This document shows, piece by piece, positions 7,951 to 16,987 of a stretch of DNA of 64,000 nucleotides. Origin of the DNA: Flavobacteriaceae bacterium. Lineage in GTDB: Bacteria; Bacteroidota; Bacteroidia; Flavobacteriales; Flavobacteriaceae. The position numbers and the translations under genes were made by a program. The notes beneath the pieces were generated by a model. It had not been told where the DNA came from and did no database searches. It was given only the letters and a program-made list of their open reading frames with translations. The stretch covers positions 1-64,000 of the forward strand of contig PBNP01000008.1 in NCBI GenBank assembly GCA_002723295.1, in the 5' to 3' direction. The stretch's first letter is position 1. The number at the start of each line of letters is the position of its first letter.

Positions 7951-8826
7951 ATGCTATCAAAAGTTAAGATTATATTAACAGTTTTTATTATATGGATTTC
8001 TCTTTATTCTGATTCAACTACTGAAACCACTATTGCTAGCATATTAATCTTATCCTTAGGCTTAGTACATGGGGCATGCGATATTACTTTAATTACAACT
8101 AAATTAAATATTAGCTCAGTAAAAATCAAAGGACTAATTATCTCTAGTTATGTTTTAATTGCAATCATCTCATTTTTGTTTGTATACAATCAACCATTAA
8201 TTGGGTTTGTCATGTTCTTATTAATTAGCAGTTATCATTTTGGAGAACAACACCTACATTCTAAGTTGGAGTCTTCCAAAATTCGATTTTTGCATTTTTT
8301 ATTATATGGGATGGTAATTTTTATGTTAATGATTGAAACTCATAGAGAAACAGTAATTGATATATTAACCCCTTTGTTTAATAGTCAAATAGACATTATT
8401 CCAACTCAATTTATTGTTTATTTATTTATGGGGCTAACTTTATTATTGTGGGGAATCGATTATTCAAATATCAAATTTTCAGTTCTAAAGGAATTGTTTT
8501 ATTTATTTGCAATTTTTATACTTTTCTCTAACACCAACCTAATAGTTTCTTTTGCAGCATATTTCATAGTGTGGCATTCGATTCCTTCAATAAATGATCA
8601 AATTGAATTCCTTTATAAGGAAATCTCAAAAAAAACAGTTTTATTGTACCTAAAGAACAGTGGATCATATTGGGCTATTTCATTGTCAGGACTGATTTTT
8701 TTGTTTTCTTATGGAGAAATAATGGGCGAAAATTTTTATTTAATATTATATTCATTTGTTTTATCAATTACTATTCCACATATTTTCTTGATTCATAACA
8801 TTTTGTCTAAAGACATTGATATTTAA
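7951..8826 (+). CDS. blh: Brp/Blh family beta-carotene 15,15'-dioxygenase
   Basis: This 291-residue integral membrane protein contains the conserved His-bearing motifs of the Brp/Blh family: LVHGACDITL near residue 45, SSYHFGEQHLH near 88, FIVWHSIPS near 205 and IPHIFLIHNIL near the C-terminus. These His residues coordinate the iron that cleaves beta-carotene into two retinals. Its divergent position next to proteorhodopsin supports the role of providing the chromophore. The carotenoid biosynthesis genes (crtEBIY) needed upstream are not in the window. Confidence 0.95.
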   Translation: MLSKVKIILTVFIIWISLYSDSTTETTIASILILSLGLVHGACDITLITTKLNISSVKIKGLIISSYVLIAIISFLFVYNQPLIGFVMFLLISSYHFGEQHLHSKLESSKIRFLHFLLYGMVIFMLMIETHRETVIDILTPLFNSQIDIIPTQFIVYLFMGLTLLLWGIDYSNIKFSVLKELFYLFAIFILFSNTNLIVSFAAYFIVWHSIPSINDQIEFLYKEISKKTVLLYLKNSGSYWAISLSGLIFLFSYGEIMGENFYLILYSFVLSITIPHIFLIHNILSKDIDI

Positions 8827-8889
8827 GAAATGCTTTATCATTAAAGGCTTTTTATATATTAAAACAAAAAATATTTTTAAATTGTCTCT

Positions 8890-9951
8890 ATGTTTGAGCT
8901 TTCAATTCCTGGAAGAATTTGCTTTTATGGAGACCACCAAGATTATCTAGGCCTTCCTGTAATTGCTGGAACTATAAATCGCTATATATATTTAAAGGCC
9001 TTACCTATATCTTCGGCACATTTTCAAATTAATTTAAAGGACTACAATGAGTCTTTTATTGTCAATTTTCAAGAAGAGCCCTCTATGATTCGTCCTGGAG
9101 ATTATTTTCGAGCCGGCCTTTGTGTATTAAAAAAAGAGGGAATTATACCTAACAAAGGATTTTGTGTTGATATTTCAGGAGATCTTCCAAGTAATTCTGG
9201 TCTTTCAAGCTCATCTGCTCTCGTTGTATCGTGGATAAAGTTTTTGGTTAGTGTTTATGCGCCAAGATTGAATGCTAGTGATATTCAAATTGCAAAATGG
9301 GCATTTTCAACTGAAGTAGAGTTTTTTAATCAATCTGGAGGAATAATGGATCAATTTACTATTTCTTTACGAGGATTAATTTACATAAACACTAATAACA
9401 AGTCATACAAACGGCTTAACGGTGATTTTGGCAGTTTATTAATAATAGAATCAGGGATACCTAAAGACACTCAAGAATTGCTTAAACAAGCTAAGGAGAA
9501 ATCCCAAAAAGCAATTGATTTAATAAAAAATAATAATAAAAAGTTTGAAATATTAAAATCGGATAAAAATCATTATGAATTATACAAAAACTATTTGCCA
9601 AAAGATTTACAGCCATATTGGAAGGCAGCAATTCATAATTTTGTTATTACAAAAAAAGCAAAACAAATTTTGAATAAAAAAAAGACGTCTAAAATACTAT
9701 TAGGCAATTTGATGAATGCTCACCAAAAAATTTTACAAAATGAAATAAAGAATACGCCTTCCAAAATAATAAAACAATTAGAGGCTGGAAATAAAGCGGG
9801 GACATTTGGTTCTAAAATTGTTGGATCTGGCGGAGGCGGATGCATGGTTGCTATGTTAGATAAAAAAAATATTTTTGCAGTTAAAAAGGCTTTTATTGAT
9901 TCAGGGGCAAAAGCAGTCCATGAAGTAGAATTAATCTACCCAAAAAACTAA
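8890..9951 (+). CDS. GHMP-family sugar kinase (galactokinase-like)
   Basis: This 353-residue protein has the three GHMP motifs. The N-terminal PGRICFYGDHQDYLGLP resembles the galactokinase signature, the ATP-binding loop is LPSNSGLSSSSALV near residue 99, and the C-terminal glycine-rich block is KIVGSGGGGCMVAML near 311. GGIMDQFT near 153 matches the galactokinase-type sugar and catalytic Asp region. It probably phosphorylates a sugar at C1. The nucleotidyltransferase gene begins 4 bases after its stop, so the two likely form a kinase plus pyrophosphorylase salvage pair making an NDP-sugar. The exact sugar is unknown. Confidence 0.82.
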   Translation: MFELSIPGRICFYGDHQDYLGLPVIAGTINRYIYLKALPISSAHFQINLKDYNESFIVNFQEEPSMIRPGDYFRAGLCVLKKEGIIPNKGFCVDISGDLPSNSGLSSSSALVVSWIKFLVSVYAPRLNASDIQIAKWAFSTEVEFFNQSGGIMDQFTISLRGLIYINTNNKSYKRLNGDFGSLLIIESGIPKDTQELLKQAKEKSQKAIDLIKNNNKKFEILKSDKNHYELYKNYLPKDLQPYWKAAIHNFVITKKAKQILNKKKTSKILLGNLMNAHQKILQNEIKNTPSKIIKQLEAGNKAGTFGSKIVGSGGGGCMVAMLDKKNIFAVKKAFIDSGAKAVHEVELIYPKN

Positions 9952-9955
9952 AATT

Positions 9956-10786
9956 ATGGCAAACCTTATAATTATGGCAGCGGGGGCATCCTCAAGAATG
10001 AAAAAAAGTCTTGATGATATAAAGCTTTCTGAAAAAAGAAAAACAATTGCTGCAAATCAACATAAAACTTTAATTCCATTGACAGAGAAAGGAAAAAATC
10101 TTTTGTATTTCTTATGTTCAAATGCCAAATCAGCAGGATACAAGTCTATATATATATTAACGGCTCCTAATAATGAGGCTTTTAAAAATTGGGTTCAAGT
10201 AAATAAAAATGATTCATCAATTAGTGGAGTTAAAATTCACTTTCCTGTCCAATATGTTCCAAAAGAACGAGAAAAACCTTTAGGAACTGCCGATGGAATT
10301 GAACAAGCTTTATATCAATTTCCTCAACTATTAAATCAGAGATTTACAGTTTGTAATGCCGACAATCTATATTCAACAAATGTTTTAAAACAGCTTTTAG
10401 AACATAAAGATTCACCACATTCAATTATTGCATATAATAGAGATTATTTAAACTTTCCAGAAGAAAGAATTACCAAATTTGCATTAATGCATATTGATAA
10501 TGAAGGTTACTTAAAAGATATAGTTGAAAAACCCCCTATTAAAACCCATAATTCTTTTAGAAATCAAAAAGGAGAGCTGCTTGTAAGCATGAACATATTT
10601 AGTTTTACCGGCACTGAGATTTTTCCTTATTTAAAAAATTGCCCATTAAACCAAGAAAGAAACGAAAAGGAGCTTCCAGAAGCTGTTAGAATGCTTGTAA
10701 AAGATCAACCTAAATCCACATATACTTATATTGTTAAAGAGCATTTGCAAGATTTAACCTCAGCAAAGGACATAAATCAATTTTAG
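9956..10786 (+). CDS. Sugar-phosphate nucleotidyltransferase
   Basis: This 276-residue protein begins MANLIIMAAGASSRMKK, the nucleotide-binding GxG..SRM loop of NTP transferases. It also has KPLGTADGIEQAL near residue 104, VCNADNLYS near 130 (the catalytic metal-binding Asp) and DIVEKPP near 188, all arranged as in glucose-1-phosphate uridylyl- and thymidylyltransferases. It is translationally close to the GHMP kinase, which would supply the sugar-1-phosphate substrate. It converges on the CotH kinase gene, with 14 bases between the stops. The base and sugar specificities cannot be assigned. Confidence 0.8.
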   Translation: MANLIIMAAGASSRMKKSLDDIKLSEKRKTIAANQHKTLIPLTEKGKNLLYFLCSNAKSAGYKSIYILTAPNNEAFKNWVQVNKNDSSISGVKIHFPVQYVPKEREKPLGTADGIEQALYQFPQLLNQRFTVCNADNLYSTNVLKQLLEHKDSPHSIIAYNRDYLNFPEERITKFALMHIDNEGYLKDIVEKPPIKTHNSFRNQKGELLVSMNIFSFTGTEIFPYLKNCPLNQERNEKELPEAVRMLVKDQPKSTYTYIVKEHLQDLTSAKDINQF

Positions 10787-10800
10787 ACATCCTATTAAAA

Positions 10801-12288
10801 CTACAATTCATTAATTTCATTATCCATCCAATTTAACCTATTGTTAAGATAGCTTTTCAGATCAGCGATTACGCTTGGATAATCTACATTAATGCCACTC
10901 CACTTATTATAGTTTCTTTCTATAGCTCCATTAGAAATAAGATATTGACTTGTTTCATCAACAAAGGATAAAACACTATTATTTGAAAGTGTATTAGCTC
11001 TGAGTAATTCCCAACGAGTTTTAAGAGAGTTTTTAAATATAGGATCTTCAAGAAGTCTTTTCCACCAAAACGGAACTAACCATGGGTCATTAGGCACGTA
11101 TGAATTATAGTTTGCAATCCAATCATCAAAAGGCCCTCTGTCTTGTCGGTTATATCCAATATTCAAATCCCATATGGGCCCCATTTTAAGCTTCCCCCCT
11201 TTGTCCTTATGCATATATGTGCTTAGCCTGTAAGCATCTATATTTCCGGTTAGTTCATTAATTATAAAATAATCAATAAAGCTATCTAAATCAATGTAGT
11301 CTAAATAGCTTCTTGTTTGCGATGTAAAATCATCATATAATAGTGCGGTCTCAAAATCGTTTATAAAGCTCTGAATATAATTTTTTTGAGGGCTTGTTAT
11401 TTCTTCAGCTTTAGGATATTCATACAAAAAATATGTTTCTAACTTTTGATATTCATGATAAGGAGGTCCAAATGGAGGAAGAGAGGCAAGGCTATTTCCA
11501 TTTATATCATAATTTGATCTAAAACTTATACCTTCGTTATAAGATGCATCATCACTCCAGTTAGTTTCATAATATTCTAAGGGTTGGTTATCAGGGGCTA
11601 CATCTGAACCACCTGTTTTATCAATTTTAAGAATATATCCGCCGGTTATATCATCTGGCCCCTCATCAGAGGGAATTAATTTTGAAATATTTATTCGTTT
11701 TGAATCTCTTTTTAGTTTTTCCATAAAAACATAGATTCCTTTATAGTCACTTTCTCCATTATGTATATAGTCTATTTCCAGCTCAACAAATTTAGATCGA
11801 CTGGCATAATTACCCATTTGTCGATATAACTCATAACCTATATAGTGATTCATTAAGCTAGCATCAAAAATAATTTCAGGACTTCTAAATACGTGACCCA
11901 TTAATATCCAATCTTCTTCCTTTGGAAACCCAAATATTTCAACATCAACATCATTGCCTGATTCATCCCAGGTCTCTATGCCATAAGATTTTTTGTCAGA
12001 CATTCTGAAGGAGGTAACACCACGATATTCAATACCTATAGGATTTGAAAAAACTTTTTCACTATTTTGATAAATATCCATATGCGCTGAAACCTTTGGT
12101 TCATTTGTAATAAAATTTGAAGTAGTAATTTTTATATAGGGTAATTCAGATCCATCTAAATTAATTGCAAAAGAATTAATCCCAGACAGCCTTGTTTCGT
12201 CTTTGTTACAAGAGACCACAAATAATAAGGAGAACACGATAATGCCTAATAATTCAAATATTTTTAAGAGATTCTTATTGTTTCTCAT
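10801..12288 (-). CDS. CotH-type kinase family lipoprotein
   Basis: This 495-residue protein has a lipoprotein signal ending LLFVVSCNKD. The CotH features follow: IEYRGVTSFR, SKFVELEIDY, YKGIYVFMEKLKRD near residue 190 (the kinase Lys region), DSFIDYFIINELTGNIDAYR, and KMGPIWDLNIGYN near 372, whose Asp is the metal-binding residue. CotH proteins are atypical secreted kinases, known from spore coats. In Bacteroidota they are commonly found with VTC, DUF4956 and DUF2490 genes, the last two of which are divergent here. A role in phosphorylating envelope proteins is inferred. Confidence 0.85.
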   Translation of the reverse strand: MRNNKNLLKIFELLGIIVFSLLFVVSCNKDETRLSGINSFAINLDGSELPYIKITTSNFITNEPKVSAHMDIYQNSEKVFSNPIGIEYRGVTSFRMSDKKSYGIETWDESGNDVDVEIFGFPKEEDWILMGHVFRSPEIIFDASLMNHYIGYELYRQMGNYASRSKFVELEIDYIHNGESDYKGIYVFMEKLKRDSKRINISKLIPSDEGPDDITGGYILKIDKTGGSDVAPDNQPLEYYETNWSDDASYNEGISFRSNYDINGNSLASLPPFGPPYHEYQKLETYFLYEYPKAEEITSPQKNYIQSFINDFETALLYDDFTSQTRSYLDYIDLDSFIDYFIINELTGNIDAYRLSTYMHKDKGGKLKMGPIWDLNIGYNRQDRGPFDDWIANYNSYVPNDPWLVPFWWKRLLEDPIFKNSLKTRWELLRANTLSNNSVLSFVDETSQYLISNGAIERNYNKWSGINVDYPSVIADLKSYLNNRLNWMDNEINEL

Positions 12289-12400
12289 CCGACAAATATT
12301 TTAAAACCACGTAATATTAATAAATTGTTTTAGAATGATTATTTTTAGGCATACGAAATTTTCAATAAAAGTTATAAAAATCTATTAATAAGAAATCAAT

Positions 12401-13006
12401 ATGGATGAAGTAATAAATTATAATGAATTGATATTAATGCTAGCAAGGTTTTTCTTCAATCTTTTTTTCATTGGTATTATTATTAAAATAATTCATAGTC
12501 ATAGTTCGGAAATAAGCAGACACGATTCAACCTTCTTTATTATTAGTGTTATTGTTTTTTTCCTTTGTTTTACTTTAAAGCAGATAGATTTAAATTTTGG
12601 AATGGCACTTGGATTGTTTGCTATATTTGGAATAATTAGATACAGAACTGAAGCTGTTTTGCCTGAAGAAATAACGTATCTTTTTGTTACTATTGGATTG
12701 TCGGTAATAAACGCCCTAACAAGTTTAAGCTTTGGCTGGTTAACATTATTAACAATAAATGTTTTAGTTTGTTTTGCTGTTTTGTTTGCTGAGAAGTTTT
12801 TATTTCATGCTGATGATGTTTCAGACTCTCATAGGATTGTTTTAAATATACCTATTCAGCATAACGAAATGAATTCAATAGTGAAAAATGAAGTTGAAAA
12901 AGTTTCTAAAAACTTAAATATAAATGTGATAAATTATAATATTAATAGAATTGATTATAAAGGTGGGATAGTCAATGTTCATATTTTTTATCATAAGGAC
13001 AATTGA
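12401..13006 (+). CDS. DUF4956 membrane protein
   Basis: This 201-residue protein has about four membrane helices in its first 135 residues, with LFAIFGIIRYRTEAVLPEE and TYLFVTIGLSVINAL, the signature of DUF4956. A soluble C-terminal domain of about 65 residues follows. The family is often encoded beside polyphosphate polymerase (VTC) and CotH genes, and its function is not established. Its stop overlaps the TTG start of the next gene (TTGA), indicating translational coupling. Confidence 0.82.
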   Translation: MDEVINYNELILMLARFFFNLFFIGIIIKIIHSHSSEISRHDSTFFIISVIVFFLCFTLKQIDLNFGMALGLFAIFGIIRYRTEAVLPEEITYLFVTIGLSVINALTSLSFGWLTLLTINVLVCFAVLFAEKFLFHADDVSDSHRIVLNIPIQHNEMNSIVKNEVEKVSKNLNINVINYNINRIDYKGGIVNVHIFYHKDN

Positions 13007-13707
13007 AAAATCATCTGTGCTTACTCTTTCTTTTTACTTCAAACCTAATTATAGGTCAGGAAAACACTGAGTCTAAGTTCTGGACAACAGTAGGATATAT
13101 TTATCAGCCCCTGGAAAAACTTACGTTTGGAATACACCAACTATATAGACTAAAAGATAATTATAATGCAGTTGATACTTATATAACGGAATTTAATACA
13201 GATTATTCGTTAAAGAATAAGTTGAATTTGGAATTAGAACTTCGCTATTACTATAAAAATGATAATACTGGAAATGTTCAAGGGTATGAAAATTTATGGA
13301 GATATAGGTTAGGGGTAGAAAAAGAATGGAAGATAAAACCTTTTAAACTTTTTTTAAGAGCTGCATATCAAAATAGACAATCAATCGATAGGAATGATAA
13401 GACCACAAAATATTTTAGGACAAGATATGCTTTTGAATATGCGATAAAAAAATGGGATTGGGATCCATATTTTTCTTTTGAATATTTATCAAAACTTTCT
13501 GGGAATAAACTAAAAAAATATAGATTCGGATTTGGAAGTAGTAATAAAGTAAATGGAAGCAAATGGACATTTAGATATTATTTTGAAACTAATAAAAAGA
13601 GAACTATTCCTGACTACCATATTTTAAGTTTAAAATATCGTTATAAAGACAAGTCAAAAAAAATTAAAAAGAACAAGAAAAACCCTGAAACTAAAACTGA
13701 AGTTTAA
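13003..13707 (+). CDS. DUF2490 outer-membrane beta-barrel protein
   Basis: This 234-residue protein starts at a TTG that overlaps the preceding stop. No ATG or GTG start keeps the signal peptide (HLCLLFLFTSNLIIGQ). The mature part alternates aromatic and polar residues in strand-like segments (KLTFGIHQLYRLKD, LNLELELRYYYK, WTFRYYFETNKKR), with WxxxxYxYQP-type and RxRxR features of DUF2490 barrels. It ends in a Lys-rich tail. It probably sits in the outer membrane and works with the DUF4956 and CotH proteins, but its function is unknown. Confidence 0.75.
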   Translation: MKNHLCLLFLFTSNLIIGQENTESKFWTTVGYIYQPLEKLTFGIHQLYRLKDNYNAVDTYITEFNTDYSLKNKLNLELELRYYYKNDNTGNVQGYENLWRYRLGVEKEWKIKPFKLFLRAAYQNRQSIDRNDKTTKYFRTRYAFEYAIKKWDWDPYFSFEYLSKLSGNKLKKYRFGFGSSNKVNGSKWTFRYYFETNKKRTIPDYHILSLKYRYKDKSKKIKKNKKNPETKTEV

Positions 13708-13776
13708 TTATTAAATGGATATTATTTTATAGTGGATATTTTGTTGTAAATTCACGGCTGAAAAATTCGATTTATA

Positions 13777-14523
13777 ATGAATATTTTAGTTTGCATAAGT
13801 ATAGTTCCTGACACAACATCAAAAATTAAGTTTACTCAAGACCAAAAAAAATTTGATATAAATGGCATTCAGTTTATAATTAATCCAAATGATGAATTTG
13901 GATTAACAAGGGCGATATGGCTTCAACAAAAACATCAAGCTAATGTTGACATAGTAACGGTAGGACTTTCATCCTGTGAACCAATTTTAAGAAAATGTTT
14001 GGCTATTGGTGCAAATAAAGCTATTAGAATCGACACTGACCCTTTAGATGGATTTGCGGTTGCAAAAGAATTGAAAGAATTATGTTCAAAAGAGAAATAT
14101 GATCTTATAATTGGCGGGAGAGAATCTATAGATTATAATGGAGGGATGGTACCAGGAATGTTAGCTCAAATGTTACAAATGCCATTTGTAACTAACTGTA
14201 TTTCACTAGAGGTTAAGGATGATTTTGTAATAACTAAAAGAGAAATAGATGGTGGTATAGAAACAACTTCTTGTAGTTTACCTTTAGTAATTGCAGGACA
14301 AAAAGGATTAGTAGAGGAAACAGATTTGATTATACCAAACATGAGAGGAATAATGCAAGCAAGGCAAAAGCCATTAGAAGTAATTCCTTCAATCAAGAGT
14401 GTTTCTAAAAGCGAGATTCATAAATTTGAAGAACTTCCTCCTAAGAAAAGTGTTAAGCTTGTAGACAAAGATAACATTGATCAATTAATAGAGTTATTGC
14501 ATAGTGAAGCAAAAGTAATTTAA
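13777..14523 (+). CDS. etfB: Electron transfer flavoprotein beta subunit
   Basis: This 248-residue protein begins MNILVCISIVPDTTSKIKF and has INPNDEFGLTRAI near residue 35, RESIDYNGGMVPGMLAQML near 111 and the C-terminal DIIIPNMRGIMQARQKP-like block that forms the ETF-beta recognition region. EtfB binds AMP structurally and, with EtfA, accepts electrons from acyl-CoA dehydrogenases and passes them to ETF:quinone oxidoreductase. It is followed after 10 bases by etfA. The three acyl-CoA dehydrogenases at the right end of the window are plausible donors. Confidence 0.95.
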   Translation: MNILVCISIVPDTTSKIKFTQDQKKFDINGIQFIINPNDEFGLTRAIWLQQKHQANVDIVTVGLSSCEPILRKCLAIGANKAIRIDTDPLDGFAVAKELKELCSKEKYDLIIGGRESIDYNGGMVPGMLAQMLQMPFVTNCISLEVKDDFVITKREIDGGIETTSCSLPLVIAGQKGLVEETDLIIPNMRGIMQARQKPLEVIPSIKSVSKSEIHKFEELPPKKSVKLVDKDNIDQLIELLHSEAKVI

Positions 14524-14533
14524 AGTTAATATT

Positions 14534-15490
14534 ATGTCAGTCTTAGTTTATGCAGAAAACCAAAGCGGTAAATTTAAAAAAAGCACCTATGAGGTAGTTT
14601 CATACGCTCGTGAAGTGGCTGATAAATTAAAACAAAAGCTTATAGCTGATTCAATAAATTCTAAAGAAACAAATTTATTATCTAATTATGGGCCAGATAA
14701 AATCATTGAGTACAATAATCCTTTATTAAATGATTTTACACTTCAAAATTATTCCTCTATAATATCTGATTGCGCAAAATCAGAATGTGCTTCTTTAGTA
14801 GTTTTAAGTTCAACTGCTGACTCTAAATATTTAGCTCCGTCTTTATCTGTAAATCTAGATGCAGGCTTGGCTTCAAATGTTGTTTCAATTCCTGAGAGTT
14901 TTTCTCCCTTAACTATTAGACGCTCTTGTTTTACTAATAAGGCATTTAATTTAACTATACTTAAATCAGAGACTAATATTATTTGTGTTTCTAATAATTC
15001 TTATGGTGTGAAAGAGAATAAATCAAAAGCAGAAATTATTTCTAAAAAAATTGCTGTTAATCAAGATAAAATAAAAATTGAGAGCAAAAATAAAAGCAGC
15101 GGCGCAATAAGTATTGCAGATGCTGATATTGTAGTTTCTGGAGGAAGAGGATTAAAAGGACCTGAAAATTGGTATTTAGTTGAAAATTTAGCTTCAGCTT
15201 TAGGAGCGGCTATGGCATGTTCAAAACCTGTTTCTGATATGGGATGGAGGCCTCATAGTGAACATGTTGGACAAACTGGAAAACCTGTAGCGTCTAATTT
15301 ATATATTGCAATTGGGATTTCAGGAGCTATTCAACACCTTGCAGGAATAAATGCTTCAAAAGTAAAAGTTGTAATAAACAATGATCCAGAAGCTCCTTTT
15401 TTTAAAGCAGCTGATTATGGAATCGTTGGTGATGCTTTTGATGTTGTCCCAAAGCTTACAGAAACATTAAAAGCATTTAAATCTTCATAA
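14534..15490 (+). CDS. etfA: Electron transfer flavoprotein alpha subunit
   Basis: This 318-residue protein has the C-terminal FAD-binding domain SGGRGLKGPENWYLVENLA, then ALGAAMACSKPVSDMGWRP, HVGQTGKPVASNLYIAIG and SGAIQHLAGI, all diagnostic of EtfA. The N-terminal part is the usual divergent ETF domain. It pairs with the adjacent etfB to form the heterodimer in the cytoplasm. The length is normal for the family. No dehydrogenase or oxidoreductase partner gene is adjacent. Confidence 0.96.
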   Translation: MSVLVYAENQSGKFKKSTYEVVSYAREVADKLKQKLIADSINSKETNLLSNYGPDKIIEYNNPLLNDFTLQNYSSIISDCAKSECASLVVLSSTADSKYLAPSLSVNLDAGLASNVVSIPESFSPLTIRRSCFTNKAFNLTILKSETNIICVSNNSYGVKENKSKAEIISKKIAVNQDKIKIESKNKSSGAISIADADIVVSGGRGLKGPENWYLVENLASALGAAMACSKPVSDMGWRPHSEHVGQTGKPVASNLYIAIGISGAIQHLAGINASKVKVVINNDPEAPFFKAADYGIVGDAFDVVPKLTETLKAFKSS

Positions 15491-15565
15491 CAATATATAA
15501 TTTTATAATTCCGAGCATCATTTTTTAAAAAATTAAATTTATACCTAGATTAACTAAAATTATCA

Positions 15566-16819
15566 ATGAATAATAATTCTAAATATTTGATTAATTTTTT
15601 TCTCTATGGCACTTTTTTTATATTCATAAATAGTTGTGAAAAACATTTTAATCATAACCCATTAAATGATATTATATATAAAGATGTTCCTCAAATTAAA
15701 TCAATTGTTGAAAATCTTGAAAAACATAATTTACAAATTAGATATACTCAAATTGATACTACAAATAATAATAAAATTGAGCTACGAACCTATTCTTTTC
15801 AAGAGAACAATGAAGTATACTTTTATCCAGCAAGTACAGTAAAACTTCCAATTGTCATTTTAACTTTAGAAAAACTCAGACAGTTAAAAAAGGCTGGAAT
15901 TAACATATCTGGGAACACTCCTTTTCATATATACGATAGAAATGGAAACCCTATAAAAGTAGAAGATTCTTCAGGGGTAAATAAAACCCTTACTATAAAT
16001 CATCTAATTAAAAAAATTTTTTTGATAAGCGACAATAATGCTTATAATTATTTATTTGACTTTTTAGGAAAAGACTCTATTAATTCAGGATTGAAAAAAA
16101 GAGGAATTATTAATTCTCAAATCCATCATAAATTTCTTTTAAACGGAGATAATGTAAACACTTGGTCTTATTTTTTCTTTAAGAATAAAGACACCTTGTA
16201 TTATCAAAAAAGCAGAAAAACATCATTTTTAGAATCAAATAAAAATCTAAAAAAAATTATCGTTGGACAAGGAGTTTTATTAGATGATTCAATTCAAAAA
16301 AAACCTATGGATTTTACATATAAAAACAGAATACCGCTTAATGACCTTGAAGGAATTATTTTACGTGTAATTTTTCCGGATAATTTTGAAAAAGAAAAAC
16401 AATTTGATCTAGCTAGAGAAGACTATACTTTTTTAAAAGATTACATGAGCAGATCAACTTTAGAAAGCGAAGAACCTAATTATAATAATAATGAAAAGTA
16501 CTGGGATAGCTATGCAAAGTTTTTTATATGGGGCGATGTTAAAGGAAAAATGGACAACACTATAAGAAGTTATAACAAAGTAGGAGAGGCATATGGAACA
16601 TTGAGCGAATCTGCATATATTGAGAATAAAAATTTAGGAATTGGCTTCCTTTTGTCAGCCACTATATTAGTTAATAAAAATCAAATTTATAATGATGGTG
16701 TTTATGAATATGAGTCTTCAGGGATACCCTTTTTAGCTGAATTGGGACGTCAAATTTACAATTTTGAAAAGGAAAGGTCCAAAAAAAAACAGGCCCATCG
16801 ACCTGTTTTTTTTAAATAA
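15566..16819 (+). CDS. Class A beta-lactamase-like serine hydrolase lipoprotein
   Basis: This 417-residue protein has a lipoprotein-like signal ending FINSCEK. PASTVKLPIVIL near residue 91 contains the SxxK nucleophile motif, and LISDNNAYNYL near 152 is the SDN motif. A C-terminal NKVGEAYGTLSESAY stands in place of the KTG box. This set places it in the beta-lactamase2 / penicillin-binding-like hydrolase family. Many marine relatives are not antibiotic-inactivating, so resistance should not be assumed. Its last codons lie inside a terminator hairpin. Confidence 0.8.
   Translation: MNNNSKYLINFFLYGTFFIFINSCEKHFNHNPLNDIIYKDVPQIKSIVENLEKHNLQIRYTQIDTTNNNKIELRTYSFQENNEVYFYPASTVKLPIVILTLEKLRQLKKAGINISGNTPFHIYDRNGNPIKVEDSSGVNKTLTINHLIKKIFLISDNNAYNYLFDFLGKDSINSGLKKRGIINSQIHHKFLLNGDNVNTWSYFFFKNKDTLYYQKSRKTSFLESNKNLKKIIVGQGVLLDDSIQKKPMDFTYKNRIPLNDLEGIILRVIFPDNFEKEKQFDLAREDYTFLKDYMSRSTLESEEPNYNNNEKYWDSYAKFFIWGDVKGKMDNTIRSYNKVGEAYGTLSESAYIENKNLGIGFLLSATILVNKNQIYNDGVYEYESSGIPFLAELGRQIYNFEKERSKKKQAHRPVFFK
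16783..16813 (+). terminator. Intrinsic terminator overlapping the end of the serine hydrolase gene
   Basis: AAAAAAACAGG (16783-16793) pairs with CCTGTTTTTTT (from 16802) and ends in a T-run. The whole hairpin lies before the TAA at 16817-16819, so it encodes the last residues of the protein. Confidence 0.7.
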
Positions 16820-16987
16820 GAAAAATTACAGCAGAATAGAAATTAATGGTGTCTGCTGAGTGTTATTTCTTAAAAAATTGTAATAAAACATATGACACCC
16901 CCTTTCTCAAATTAGATTAAACTTTACTGTTGTCACAGCATTTTCTGACCTATATCAAATATATAACAGTTTTAATAAAAAGAAATT

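Noticed and set aside
15566-16819. True beta-lactamase resistance gene
   Set aside because: SxxK and SDN motifs exist, but the KTG box is changed to KVG and the protein is a long lipoprotein typical of general serine hydrolases.
16829-16858. CAGCAGA ... TCTGCTG inverted repeat between the serine hydrolase and antiporter genes
   Set aside because: The 7-bp arms are 16 bases apart with no T-run, and a strong terminator already lies just upstream, so no function could be supported.
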